A DNA stretch of 64,000 bases from Actinospineispora spinosispora DSM 44797 (GTDB lineage: Bacteria > Actinomycetota > Actinomycetes > Mycobacteriales > Pseudonocardiaceae), in NCBI RefSeq assembly GCF_000429025.1, contig NZ_AUBB01000010.1, forward strand, positions 1 to 64,000, written 5' to 3'. The notes below the pieces were generated by a model, which saw only the letters and a program-made list of their open reading frames with translations, searched no databases and was not told the DNA's origin. Numbering within the stretch: position 1 is the first letter of the stretch; each line of letters starts with the position of its first letter. A program made the position numbers and the translations under genes. Shown piece by piece: positions 37,321 through 47,348 of this stretch.

Positions 37321-37521
37321 GTGAGCTACAGCTGGCGATACCTCGACGAGCACGGCAACCCGACGTCCGGCCCGGACGAGACGTTCACCGACCAGACCGA
37401 GGCCGAGTCGTGGTTCACCGAGACGTGGCCGGACCTGCTCGACGACGGTGTGCACGCGGTCACACTGCTCGACGGCGACTCCGAGGTGTACGGACCCATG
37501 AGCCTGCACGAGCAGTCCTGA
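37321..37521 (+). CDS. small acidic conserved protein, 66 aa
   Basis: An Asp/Glu-rich soluble protein from GTG 37321 (VSYSWRYLDEHGNP...). It contains no catalytic motif. Similar short proteins with YLDE.G....P.ETF.DQ.EAE.WF are common in actinomycetes. It is divergent from cobU and ends 4 bp before the convergent DUF3043 gene, tight packing that supports it being real. Confidence 0.7.
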   Translation: MSYSWRYLDEHGNPTSGPDETFTDQTEAESWFTETWPDLLDDGVHAVTLLDGDSEVYGPMSLHEQS

Positions 37522-37525
37522 CCGG

Positions 37526-38173
37526 CTAGACCTTGTCGCCGACCTTGACCCGGACCTTCGGCGTGCGCAGCTTGCGGATCTGACTGGCCCTGGCGAAGGC
37601 GTACCAGCCGAGGGACAGCCCGGAGATCTGCTCCTTGGGGAACCGCTCGCGTGCCTGGTTGGTGATGCGACGGCCGAGCAGGATCCCCTCGAGGATCATC
37701 GCGGCCATCATCGCCATGCAGAACAGGCTGAACATCTGCTGGACCTGCGGAACGGGCACGATCAGCGATACGAACACCAGACCGGCGAGCGGCATGAACA
37801 GGCCGATCACGTGCCTGCGGGAGTCGACGAGGTCGCGCACGAAGGCCTTGACCGGGCCCCGGTCCCTCGGCAGGAGCGTCTCGCCGCTGGCGATCCGACC
37901 ACGCCGCGCCATGTTCTCCTTGCGCCGTTCGGCGCGGCTGGCCCGGTTCTGCTTCGCCAGCTTCATCGACTCGCGCTGGGTCTTCGGCGGGGGCGGAGCC
38001 GGCCCTCGGCGCTTGCCTTCCGCGTCGCGGCGCTTCGGCGTCGGGCGACCCTTCGCCGGGGTGAAGCCGCGCGGGTTCAGCGCATCCTCGGTACCGCCGT
38101 CGGACTCCGAGCCGGACTCGGATGACACAGCTTTGGCGTCGTCAGCGGCGGATTGGTGGCGCAGAAACCTCAC
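37526..38173 (-). CDS. DUF3043 membrane protein
   Basis: A 215-aa protein: a charged, Lys/Arg/Pro-rich cytoplasmic N-terminal 110 residues (including GFTPAKGRPTPKRRDAEGKR), then two membrane helices (about 130-175) and a basic tail. It matches Rv2206, whose role is unknown. GTG 38173 (VRFLRHQS) is the family start. It is divergent from the glycerate kinase gene. Confidence 0.9.
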   Translation of the reverse strand: MRFLRHQSAADDAKAVSSESGSESDGGTEDALNPRGFTPAKGRPTPKRRDAEGKRRGPAPPPPKTQRESMKLAKQNRASRAERRKENMARRGRIASGETLLPRDRGPVKAFVRDLVDSRRHVIGLFMPLAGLVFVSLIVPVPQVQQMFSLFCMAMMAAMILEGILLGRRITNQARERFPKEQISGLSLGWYAFARASQIRKLRTPKVRVKVGDKV

Positions 38174-38217
38174 GTCGACAGACAATACTGTCCAACGGGC
38201 CCGGTAGCGTCCTTCGG

Positions 38218-39360
38218 GTGCGCATTGTGATCGCTCCCGACTCGTTCGGCGGCACGCTGTCCGCCACGGAGGCCGCATCGGCGATCGCGACGGGGTGGCG
38301 ACGGACCGCTCCGTCCGACGAGCTGCGCGAGCTGCCCCTCGCGGACGGCGGGACCGGGTTCCTGGACGTTCTGCACACCGTGCTGGGCGGTCGGCTCCAC
38401 GCCTTGAAGGTGACCGGGCCACTGGCCGGGGGCCAGGTCGACGCCGAGTGGCTGGTGGTGGACGGCACGGCGTACATCGAGGCGGCGCGGGCCTGCGGCC
38501 TACACCTGATCCCGACCCGGCCGTTGGACGCGGTCTCGGCCGGTGCCGCGACCAGCAGGGGCGTCGGCGAGCTGATCGCCGCCGCGACCGCCGACCCCGA
38601 GGTGACCAGCGTGGTCGTCGGGCTGGGTGGATCCGCCTGCACGGACGGGGGCGCCGGCGCGCTGGCCGCACTCGGCGCCGAGCCGCTCGACGAGTCGGGC
38701 GCGGTACTGGGCGACGGTGGCCTCACCTTGGCCGCCTGTGCCTCGCTGTCCGGGGCCCCGAGGCTGAGGAACGGGACTCGGCTGGTGATCGCGGCCGACG
38801 TGGACAACCCGCTCCTCGGCCGGCACGGCGCGGCCGCCGTGTTCGGCCCGCAGAAGGGCGCGGACCCCGGGACCGTCGCGGCCCTCGACGCCGCGTTGGA
38901 GCGCTACGTCGCGGTACTCGCGGCCGCCGTGGGCCGCGACGCCGCCGAGCTGGCGGAGGCCCCGGCGGGCGGCGCGGCAGGCGGACTGGGCGCCGCACTG
39001 CTCGCGTGTGGCGGGGAACGGGTGTCGGGTTCCGGGCTGGTGCGTGAACTGTGCGGGCTGGACGCCGCACTCGACCGGGCGGACCTCGTGCTCACCGGGG
39101 AGGGGAGCTTCGACTGGCAGTCGCTGCGCGGCAAGCTCATCACCGCCGTCGCCTCGGCGGCGGCCGAACGGGGTGTTCCGTGCCTGGTGCTGGCCGGGCA
39201 GGTCAGCGTCGGGCGCAGGGAAGCGGCGTCCGTCGGCGTCGAGGACGCCTACTCGGTCGCCGAGCACGCCGGTGGCGCCGAGGTGTCGATGGCGGACCCG
39301 GCGGGCACGCTGTCCGCGTTGGCCGCCGAGCTGGCCGGCCAGTGGAGCAGCTCACCCTGA
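38218..39360 (+). CDS. glycerate kinase
   Basis: A 380-aa GckA/GarK-type kinase that phosphorylates D-glycerate for entry into glycolysis. IAPDSFGGTLSA at the N terminus, LPLADGGTGFLDVL, GLGGSACTDGGAGALAALG and LVLTGEGSFDWQSLRGK are the family motifs. GTG 38218 begins VRIVIAPD. It corresponds to Rv2205c in the conserved order before erpA. Confidence 0.93.
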   Translation: MRIVIAPDSFGGTLSATEAASAIATGWRRTAPSDELRELPLADGGTGFLDVLHTVLGGRLHALKVTGPLAGGQVDAEWLVVDGTAYIEAARACGLHLIPTRPLDAVSAGAATSRGVGELIAAATADPEVTSVVVGLGGSACTDGGAGALAALGAEPLDESGAVLGDGGLTLAACASLSGAPRLRNGTRLVIAADVDNPLLGRHGAAAVFGPQKGADPGTVAALDAALERYVAVLAAAVGRDAAELAEAPAGGAAGGLGAALLACGGERVSGSGLVRELCGLDAALDRADLVLTGEGSFDWQSLRGKLITAVASAAAERGVPCLVLAGQVSVGRREAASVGVEDAYSVAEHAGGAEVSMADPAGTLSALAAELAGQWSSSP

Positions 39361-39503
39361 CCGTCACTCGCCAGATGTGTCACGATGGAGGAGTCACCAG
39401 TGCGGGATGGAACATCCGGCGCGTTACTCGTGTTGAGTGAAGCGAGTCAAACAAGGCGAACGGGTGAACACCCGCCACCTGACACAGAAGCGAGGGAGAG
39501 CAG

Positions 39504-39863
39504 ATGACCGTCGACAACAGCACCACCACTGAACAGACGCACGGCGTGGAGCTGACCGAGGCGGCGGCGCTGAAGGCGAAGGCCCTTCTCGACCAAGAGG
39601 GCCGCGACGACATGCACCTGCGCATCGCGGTTCAGCCCGGTGGCTGTGCCGGCCTGCGCTACCAGCTGTTCTTCGACGACCGCTCGTTGGACGGCGACCT
39701 GTACCGCGACTTCGGCGGACTGCGTGTCGGCGTCGACCGGATGAGCGCCCCCTACCTGCAGGGTGCCACGATCGACTTCGTGGACACGATCGAGAAGCAG
39801 GGTTTCACGATCGACAACCCGAACGCCGGCGGCTCCTGCGCCTGCGGCGACTCGTTCAACTGA
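39504..39863 (+). CDS. erpA: iron-sulfur cluster insertion protein (A-type carrier)
   Basis: A 119-aa HesB/IscA-family protein. The three cluster-binding cysteines are seen in QPGGCAGLRY and the C-terminal SCACGDSF. ATG 39504 has a GAGGGAG ribosome site. A-type carriers pass [Fe-S] clusters to apo-targets; candidates in this window are LipA, QcrA and SdhB. It matches Rv2204c, followed here as there by the adenosine kinase gene. Confidence 0.94.
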   Translation: MTVDNSTTTEQTHGVELTEAAALKAKALLDQEGRDDMHLRIAVQPGGCAGLRYQLFFDDRSLDGDLYRDFGGLRVGVDRMSAPYLQGATIDFVDTIEKQGFTIDNPNAGGSCACGDSFN

Positions 39864-39868
39864 TCTGA

Positions 39869-40936
<1,068 letters not shown>

Positions 40937-40947
40937 TCCCCAGGGTG

Positions 40948-42336
40948 TCACCGCGCACCCGCCGCGTCCCGGCGGGTGCGCAGCAGCCACGCGCACGCCA
41001 GCCCACTGACCAGCGCGAGAGCCGCACAGACCGACATGGCGAGGACCAGCCCGGAGGTCGCGTTGCCGAGGCCGGGGCCCTGGCTCGTGTACAGGGTGCC
41101 GCACAGCGCGATACCCAGCGCCAGGCCGAACTGACGCGAGCTGTTCGCCGCGGCGCCCGCCGTGCCTCCATAGGACGGCGGCACCGCGGCGATCGCCACC
41201 GCGGGGAAGACCGGCGAGACCATGCCCGCGCCCAGACCGGTGATCAGCAGCGCCGGAACCAGGGCGAGCCAGCTGGCCCAGCCCCACACCAGTAGCGCCG
41301 TGGCGCAGCCGAGCCCGATGAGCACGGTGGCGCCGCCGAGTACCCGCCCGGGTGGCAGGCTGTGCAGCCGCCCGCTGATCAGCGCGGACACCATGAAGAA
41401 CACGACGATCTGTGCGCCGAGCACGAGCGAGGTGGCGGTCGGGCTCAACCCGATGTGCTCCTGCAGCCACAGCGACATGATCGGGCCGGCGCCGAACGTG
41501 GCGAAGTAGTACCCGAACGCCACCACGAGCACGCCGACGAACCGCCGGGTCCCGAACAGCGTCAGCGGCACCATCGGGTGCCTCCCGGATCGCTCCACCA
41601 GAACGAACAGCGGGACGGTCACCGCCGTGACCCCGAGTGCGATGAGTGTGCCGGGGGCGCCCCACCCTGCTTCGCCGCCGTGGATGACAGCGAAGGTGAG
41701 GCTCGTCGTGGCAAGGGTGAACGTCGTGATGCCCGCGTAGTCGATGCGGTTCGCGGACCGCTCGCTCTCGGACAGCGTCCTCGCCGCCAGCACGATCGCC
41801 ACCAGGGCGAGCGGCAACGAGCAGAAGAAGATCCAGCGCCACCCCAGGAACTCGGCGAGCAACCCACCCGCGACGGTGCCGACCGCCCCGGCGATGCCGG
41901 CGACCGTGCCCCACACGGCGAATGCCCTGGCCCGATCCGCGCCGTGGTAGGTCAGCCCGATCAGCGGCAGGATCGTCGCGAACATGGCCGCGCCCGCGAT
42001 GCCCTGCACCGCCCTTGCGATGATCAGCGTGGTGGCCGATCCGGCGAAACCACAGCTCAGCGTGGCGATGGTGAACAGGACCAGCCCGCCGAGATAGAGC
42101 CGTTTGCGGCCCAGGTTGTCACTCAGCGATCCCATACCCAGCAGGAGACCGGCGAGTGCGACGGTGAACACGTCGACGATCCACTGCAGCGCCCCGAACC
42201 CGGCGTGCAGGTCGGCGCCGATGTGGGGCAGGGCGACGGTGACGATCGTCGTGTAGATCAGCAGCAGGAAGGTCCCGAGACAGCTGGCCACCAGGGGGAG
42301 CCAGTTCGTGCGGGCCGGAGCGGCAACGGAAGACAT
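40948..42336 (-). CDS. MFS drug-efflux transporter (DHA2, 14 helices)
   Basis: A 462-aa permease with about 14 hydrophobic segments. The MFS motif A appears as GSLSDNLGRKRLYLGG (about residues 68-83), and WIVDVFTVALAGLLLGMG and the FLGWRWIFFCSLPLAL segment are typical of the DHA2 group. The substrate is unknown. It is divergent (25 bp) from the CGNR zinc-finger gene, whose product is a plausible regulator. Confidence 0.9.
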   Translation of the reverse strand: MSSVAAPARTNWLPLVASCLGTFLLLIYTTIVTVALPHIGADLHAGFGALQWIVDVFTVALAGLLLGMGSLSDNLGRKRLYLGGLVLFTIATLSCGFAGSATTLIIARAVQGIAGAAMFATILPLIGLTYHGADRARAFAVWGTVAGIAGAVGTVAGGLLAEFLGWRWIFFCSLPLALVAIVLAARTLSESERSANRIDYAGITTFTLATTSLTFAVIHGGEAGWGAPGTLIALGVTAVTVPLFVLVERSGRHPMVPLTLFGTRRFVGVLVVAFGYYFATFGAGPIMSLWLQEHIGLSPTATSLVLGAQIVVFFMVSALISGRLHSLPPGRVLGGATVLIGLGCATALLVWGWASWLALVPALLITGLGAGMVSPVFPAVAIAAVPPSYGGTAGAAANSSRQFGLALGIALCGTLYTSQGPGLGNATSGLVLAMSVCAALALVSGLACAWLLRTRRDAAGAR

Positions 42337-42361
42337 GCCTCTACCGTGCTGTAATGACCTT

Positions 42362-42895
42362 GTGCTGCAGAACCCTTACACGGAGCCGTGCCTGCGAGTT
42401 GTGGTGGACCTCACGAACCGTCCGCCGGTCGACCTGGCCGACCTCGTGGAGCGCTGGCTGGCGGCGTGCGTCGTGCCCGAGCGTCCACCGGTGGAGCAGG
42501 ACCTGATCGATGTGCGGGCCTACCTGGTCAGGTGGGCCGAGGTGGTCGATGCGGACAGCGAGCGACAGCGGATCGACCTGCTCAACGGCCTGCTCGCCGA
42601 CTACACCGCGCACCCCAGGCTGAGCATCCACGAGGGCAGCACCGGATGGCATCTGCACTACCGGGACGACGGACTCGGGCTCGGCCGGGTCATCAGCGCG
42701 GCGATCAGCGTCATGACCGCGGATCACCTCAGCGAGAAGGGCATGCACCGGCTGGGGCGCTGTGCGCTGCCGGACTGCGGCAACGCCTACATCGACTTCA
42801 CGCGAGGGGGCAGGCAGCGCTACTGCTCCCAGCCGTGTGCCAACCGCGACGCGGTCCGCCGACACCGAGCCGGAAAGCCCAAGATCCCCTCGTGA
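42362..42895 (+). CDS. CGNR zinc-finger (ABATE-type) regulator
   Basis: A 177-aa protein: an N-terminal ABATE-like helical domain and a C-terminal treble-clef zinc finger CALPDCGNAYID...RYCSQPCANRDAVRRHR, with the defining CGNR-like CANR. Such proteins are stress-linked transcriptional regulators. GTG 42362 starts without a ribosome site, compatible with leaderless translation. Its stop TGA 42893-42895 lies inside the palindromic element 42889-43009, so the last codon is contributed by the repeat. Confidence 0.85.
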   Translation: MLQNPYTEPCLRVVVDLTNRPPVDLADLVERWLAACVVPERPPVEQDLIDVRAYLVRWAEVVDADSERQRIDLLNGLLADYTAHPRLSIHEGSTGWHLHYRDDGLGLGRVISAAISVMTADHLSEKGMHRLGRCALPDCGNAYIDFTRGGRQRYCSQPCANRDAVRRHRAGKPKIPS

Positions 42896-43009
42896 GTGAT
42901 GAGGCCGTCTACCCCGAAGGGGCGCGAAGCGTAGCCGCTCTGGGCACTCACGACAGCTTCATCGTCGTGAGGGTCCAGGGCGGCTATAGGCGGCCTCAGC
43001 ACTCACGAG
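42889..43009. repeat. CTCGTGAGTG palindromic element, copy 2
   Basis: Begins CTCGTGAGTGATGAGGCCGT and ends CACTCACGAG, with CACTCACGAC / GTCGTGAG at the centre. It is the inverted orientation of copy 1: here the left arm has the CCCCGAAGGGG side stem followed by CGCGAAGCGTAGCCG, and the right arm has the short CGGCTATAGGCGGCC form. Confidence 0.8.
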
Positions 43010-43055
43010 GGACCCCGGGGCCGTGCACTCTGTGCACGCGGTCGGGACCACGGCC

Positions 43056-43101
43056 GTACCCGGCTTAGCCCGTGCCCGGCTTAGCCCGTGCCCGGCTTCA
43101 A
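43056..43101. repeat. short tandem repeat between palindromic elements
   Basis: CCCGGCTTAGCCCGTG is repeated twice in a row and followed by a third partial CCCGGCTT. No gene reads through it. Confidence 0.65.
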
Positions 43102-43123
43102 GGCATCTCGGCTTCGCCGTCGA

Positions 43124-43244
43124 CTCGTGAGTGGCAAGGGCGCCTATAGGCGCCCGGAGCACTCACGACGGAAAAGCTGTCGTGAGTGCTCCGAGTGCCT
43201 ACGCCTGCGGCGCCGCTTCGCGGTAGACGCCCTTGCCACTCACG
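43124..43244. repeat. CTCGTGAGTG palindromic element, copy 3
   Basis: Begins CTCGTGAGTGGCAAGGGCG and ends CCACTCACG, with CACTCACGAC / GTCGTGAGTG at the centre around a GGAAAAGCT loop close to the GAAAAGCGT loop of copy 1. Its end lies 18 bp from the asnB stop, so it may terminate asnB. Confidence 0.8.
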
Positions 43245-43262
43245 TGGAGACGCGGGCAGCGG

Positions 43263-45197
43263 CTAGATGTGAACCGGGTACTGCGGCTCCGGAATCTCCG
43301 GACGGATACGCCCCTCCACGGTGATGCCGTGCCAGAGCATGAACACCAGCAGCGTCCAGATCCGCCGGCTGTGGTCGTGCGGGCCGGTGCGGTGGTCCTC
43401 CAGCATGCGACGGACCGCCCCCAGGTCGAGCAGGTGATCGGTCTGGCTGTCCCGGATGATCGCGGCGGCCCAGTCGTACATCTCGTCGCGCAGCCAGTGC
43501 CGGATCGGCACCGGGAAGCCCAGCTTGCGGCGATGCAGCACGTGCGCGGGCACCACCGACTCCAGCGCCTTGCGCAATGCGTACTTCGTCGTGCCGGACG
43601 CGTTGGTCCCGGTGATCTTCTCCTCGAGCGGGATCGTCGAGGCGACCTTGAACACCTCGGGGTCCAGGAACGGAACCCGCAGCTCGAGCGAGTTGGCCAT
43701 GGTCACCTTGTCCGCCTTGACCAGGATGTCGCCGCGCAGCCAGGTGAACAGGTCGATGTGCTGCATCCGGGCCACCGGGTCCCAGTCCTGGGACTGGCGG
43801 TACCACTGGGCGGTGATCTCCTGGGTGGAGCGGCGCGGGTCGTACTGGCGCAGGACGCCGGCCAGCTGCTCCTCACGGAAGATGCGCGCGTTGCCGTAGT
43901 AACGCTGCTCCAGCGACAGTGCGCCCCTGCGCAGCAGGTCCTTGCCCCGGATGCCGTCCGGGATACGGGTGGAGATCTGGCCCATCGCCTTGCGCAGCCC
44001 GCCGGGGACCTTCTCGAACGGTGCGAGGGACAGCGGCTCGCGGTAGATCGTGTAGCCGCCGAACAGCTCGTCCGCGCCCTCGCCGGACACTACGGCCTTG
44101 ACGTGCTGGCGGGCCTCGCGCGCGATGAACCACAACGGCACCAGCGCGGGGTCGGCGACCGGGTCGTCCAGGTACCAGACGATCAGCGGCAGCGCGTCCA
44201 TCATCTCGTCCGGCTTGACCGTGCGGATGACGTGCCGGACGCCGATCGCCTCGGCGGACTCGGCGGCGACGTCCACCTCCGAGTAGCCCTCACGCTCGAA
44301 CCCGGTGGTGAACGCGATCAGGTCCGGGTTGAACTCCTTGGCCAGCGCGGCGGTCGCGGTCGAGTCGATGCCGCCGGACAGGAATGCGCCGATCGTCACA
44401 TCGGCGCGCATGTGTTTCGCCACCGAATCGCGCAAAACATCGGTAATTCGCTCGTACAAGGCGGCCTTGCCACTCGGCCCGGAAACCGGAGTGGGCGAGA
44501 ACACAGGTGAGAAATACCGCTCGGTCACCGGATCCTCGCCGGGCCGGACGGTGAACTGCGTACCCGACTCGAAACGCCGGATCTCGCGGTGCATCGTGGC
44601 CGGTTCCGGCACGTACTGCAGCATCAGATAGTGCTGCAGGGCGGGCTGGTCCAGGCTCAGCGAGCCGGCCAGCTCCTGCAGGCACTTCTTCTCGCTGGCG
44701 AACAGGATCCCGTCCGGGCCGGGCATGTAGTAGAGCGGCTTGATGCCGAACGGGTCGCGCGCGCCGAACAGCAGGCGCTGCTCGGCGTCCCAGATCAGGA
44801 AAGCGAACATGCCGCGCAGCCGGCGGACCGCGTCGGCACCCCAGTAGTGGTAGGCGGCGACGATCACCTCGCCGTCGCCCTCGGTGTTGAACCGGGCGCC
44901 GTGGTCGGCGATCAGCTCTTCGCGCAGCTCCAGGTAGTTGTAGATCTCACCGTTGAAGGCCAGTGCGTACCGGGCGTCGGCCGAGTCGGAGCCGTCGGGA
45001 GCCCAGTGCAGCGGCTGGTGGGAGTTGGCGAGGTCGATGAACGCCAACCGGTTGAAGCCGAAGACGACGTCCTGGTTGTGCCACACGTCCGTCTCGTCGG
45101 GACCGCGGTGGCGAGAACATCGCAACGCGTCGGTCAGCGAACCCGCCCGGTCAGGCGCATCCGCTCGAGCCGTCAGTAGTCCAAGTAGCCCACACAC
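43263..45197 (-). CDS. asnB: asparagine synthase (glutamine-hydrolysing)
   Basis: A 644-aa class II amidotransferase. GTG 45197 is chosen because it places the nucleophilic cysteine at position 2 (VCGLLGLL); the long open frame upstream is not homologous. The N-terminal Ntn domain has RHRGPDE and FNGEIYNYLELR; the synthetase domain has the ATP loop FLSGGIDSTATAAL and VVSGEGADELFGGY. It corresponds to Rv2201, divergent from ctaC (Rv2200c) in the same arrangement. Confidence 0.95.
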   Translation of the reverse strand: MCGLLGLLTARADAPDRAGSLTDALRCSRHRGPDETDVWHNQDVVFGFNRLAFIDLANSHQPLHWAPDGSDSADARYALAFNGEIYNYLELREELIADHGARFNTEGDGEVIVAAYHYWGADAVRRLRGMFAFLIWDAEQRLLFGARDPFGIKPLYYMPGPDGILFASEKKCLQELAGSLSLDQPALQHYLMLQYVPEPATMHREIRRFESGTQFTVRPGEDPVTERYFSPVFSPTPVSGPSGKAALYERITDVLRDSVAKHMRADVTIGAFLSGGIDSTATAALAKEFNPDLIAFTTGFEREGYSEVDVAAESAEAIGVRHVIRTVKPDEMMDALPLIVWYLDDPVADPALVPLWFIAREARQHVKAVVSGEGADELFGGYTIYREPLSLAPFEKVPGGLRKAMGQISTRIPDGIRGKDLLRRGALSLEQRYYGNARIFREEQLAGVLRQYDPRRSTQEITAQWYRQSQDWDPVARMQHIDLFTWLRGDILVKADKVTMANSLELRVPFLDPEVFKVASTIPLEEKITGTNASGTTKYALRKALESVVPAHVLHRRKLGFPVPIRHWLRDEMYDWAAAIIRDSQTDHLLDLGAVRRMLEDHRTGPHDHSRRIWTLLVFMLWHGITVEGRIRPEIPEPQYPVHI

Positions 45198-45396
45198 GAG
45201 GAGCGATCGCCCCTTCCATCTCACGTGTCGGAGAAGGTCCTGCATATCTGCAATCCGGAGAAGAGCAAGAGTATGCCGGGGTGGATTTCGCGCCACGCGG
45301 GCGGACTGGACAACCCTCGCGCGGCGGCGACGAAAGTTTCTTATAGGCTGCGACGCGAGGTAGCCGCTGTTCCGCCATTTGGGGGAGCTACCGACG

Positions 45397-46353
45397 ATGA
45401 CTGAGCGTGGGAGGCAGCGAGCAGTGGGCGAGGGGCGCACCCGGTACGGGAAGGCGATCAAGGTCGCAGTCCTGGCCGCCGTTGTAGCGGTCTCGGCAAG
45501 CGGATGCTCGGTCAACGAGGCGATTCGCTTCGGCTGGCCGGAGGGCGTAACCCCGCAGGCCCTGGAGATGCGGCAGCTTTGGACGATTCTGGCTCTCGCG
45601 TCGCTGGTGGTCGGCGTGATCGTGTGGGGCATGACGGCATGGACCGTCGCGTTCCACCGCAAGAAGGGTGAGGGTGAGCTGCCCCGGCAGTTCCAGTACA
45701 GCCTTCCTGTCGAGATCGTGAGCGTCGTGCTGCCGACGATCATCGTCGCGGCCATCTTCGGTTACACCGTCGTGGTCCAGAACGACGTCGACAAGAGCAT
45801 TCCGAGGCCGGACGTCAAGGTCGGGGTCACGGCCTTTCAGTGGAACTGGAAGTTCGACTACCCGGACAACCCGACCGGCAAGCCGATCAGCACGCTCGGC
45901 ACGAGCGAGACGATCCCGCTGCTGGTCCTGCCGACCGATCGCAGCATCGAGTTCACGCTGAACTCGCAGGACGTCATCCACTCGTTCTTCGTTCCGGAGT
46001 TCCTGTTCAAGCGGGACGTCTTCCCGGACCCGGAGAAGAACGACCAGGACAACACCTTCGTGATCGACAAGATCGAGAAGCAGGGTGCGTTCGTCGGCCG
46101 GTGCGCGGAGCTGTGCGGCAGCTACCACTCGCAGATGAACTTCGAGGTGCGCGCGATCAGCCCGGACCTCTACCAGCGCTACCTGCAGCTGCGTACCCAG
46201 ACGAACGCGATCACCGGCGTGCCGAACAGCGCGGGTGAGGCTCTCGCCGCGCTGAACTGCGGCGACCTGTGCGCCCCGCAGGCAACCACCACGTACCCGT
46301 TCCACACCGAGCGCACGATCCGCTCGGCCGCGGAACGCAACAACAACGGCTGA
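45397..46353 (+). CDS. ctaC: cytochrome c oxidase subunit II
   Basis: A 318-aa lipoprotein subunit of the aa3 oxidase. A basic N terminus and hydrophobic stretch end in the lipobox ASGC, followed by two membrane helices (about 65-90 and 105-130) and an outside cupredoxin domain. The CuA ligands are in CAELCGSYHSQM with the upstream His in DVIHSFFVPEF, and FQWNWKF is the electron-entry Trp motif. ATG 45397 follows GGGGGAG. It accepts electrons from the QcrC cytochrome c encoded nearby. Confidence 0.96.
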   Translation: MTERGRQRAVGEGRTRYGKAIKVAVLAAVVAVSASGCSVNEAIRFGWPEGVTPQALEMRQLWTILALASLVVGVIVWGMTAWTVAFHRKKGEGELPRQFQYSLPVEIVSVVLPTIIVAAIFGYTVVVQNDVDKSIPRPDVKVGVTAFQWNWKFDYPDNPTGKPISTLGTSETIPLLVLPTDRSIEFTLNSQDVIHSFFVPEFLFKRDVFPDPEKNDQDNTFVIDKIEKQGAFVGRCAELCGSYHSQMNFEVRAISPDLYQRYLQLRTQTNAITGVPNSAGEALAALNCGDLCAPQATTTYPFHTERTIRSAAERNNNG

Positions 46354-46382
46354 CCCCGGTCACGGAAAGGAGCGATGGCGCG

Positions 46383-46778
46383 ATGAAGGTCGAATCCCGC
46401 ATCTTCGAAATCTGCACGGTCTTCTTCTTCCTGTGCGCGATTGCGTACGGGGTCCTGTCGAAGGAAGTGGTGGGCATCGCCTGCCTGACCCTCACGGGCG
46501 GGCTGTCGCTGATCATCGGCACGTACTTCCGGTTCGTGTCGCGTCGCCTGGAGACCCGCCCCGAGGACAACCCTGAGGCCGAGGTCGCGGACGGCGCGGG
46601 TGACCTGGGCTTCTTCAGCCCGGGCAGCTACTGGCCCATCGGTCTCGCGGCGGGCGCCGCGATGCTCGGCGTCAGCGTCGCCTACTTCTTCATCTGGGCG
46701 ATCGTGATCTCGGCTGTCGTGCTGATCGTGATGATCGGCGGCCTGCTGTTCGAGTACCACATTCCGCCGGGGCACTAG
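46383..46778 (+). CDS. ctaF: actinobacterial cytochrome c oxidase subunit IV
   Basis: A 131-aa protein with four membrane helices, beginning MKVESRIFEICTVFFFLCAI and ending GGLLFEYHIPPGH, as in CtaF (Rv2199c). This subunit is specific to actinobacterial aa3 oxidase and stabilises the III2-IV2 supercomplex. It lies 29 bp after ctaC with an AAAGGAG ribosome site. Confidence 0.94.
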   Translation: MKVESRIFEICTVFFFLCAIAYGVLSKEVVGIACLTLTGGLSLIIGTYFRFVSRRLETRPEDNPEAEVADGAGDLGFFSPGSYWPIGLAAGAAMLGVSVAYFFIWAIVISAVVLIVMIGGLLFEYHIPPGH

Positions 46779-46785
46779 GGCCTAC

Positions 46786-47313
46786 GTGATTCTGAGTCCT
46801 CGGCTGGTCATCCGACCACTGACGGCCGGGGAAGCGGAACGATCCCTGTCCGACACCGAGCCCGACAGCCTGACGTTCGCGGACGGCTACCCCTCCTCGA
46901 TGGCCACCGAGATCCTTCGGCTGGTCGCGCTCTATCCGATGACCGGTGAGCAGGACGACGACCGGCCCGACCTCGGTCCGTGGCTGGTGGTCCGTCAGCT
47001 CGACGATGCGGTCATCGGCGCGGTCACCTGTGCCCGGACGGCTGAGCCGAGCACGGTGACCGTGGGCTACGACTTCGCGCAGTCCTGCTGGGGGAGCGGC
47101 TACGCCACCGAGACGCTGGGCGCGGTCGTCGAACACCTGCTGAGCGTTCCCGAGGTGTGGCGGGTCTGCGCGGAGACGACAGTCGACCACTCGGCGAGCC
47201 GCCGGGTCATGGAGAAGGCCGGCCTGCGTTGGCAGCGGGACGAGACCGAGTTCGAAGACGGGCGTGAGGTCAAGATCGCGCACTACGCGATCGACCGGCC
47301 CGCCCCGATCTGA
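46786..47313 (+). CDS. GNAT family N-acetyltransferase
   Basis: A 175-aa RimJ/RimL-type acetyltransferase: LVIRPLTAGEAE at the start, the acetyl-CoA loop SCWGSGYATET at about 104-114, and NH2-terminal VDHSASRRVMEKAGL typical of the family. The substrate is unknown. GTG 46786 is 7 bp after ctaF, so it may be co-transcribed with the oxidase genes, though a functional link is not implied. Confidence 0.87.
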   Translation: MILSPRLVIRPLTAGEAERSLSDTEPDSLTFADGYPSSMATEILRLVALYPMTGEQDDDRPDLGPWLVVRQLDDAVIGAVTCARTAEPSTVTVGYDFAQSCWGSGYATETLGAVVEHLLSVPEVWRVCAETTVDHSASRRVMEKAGLRWQRDETEFEDGREVKIAHYAIDRPAPI

Positions 47314-47348
47314 GTCCCGAGGCGCCGCCGAGGCGCGCACGTTTCGGC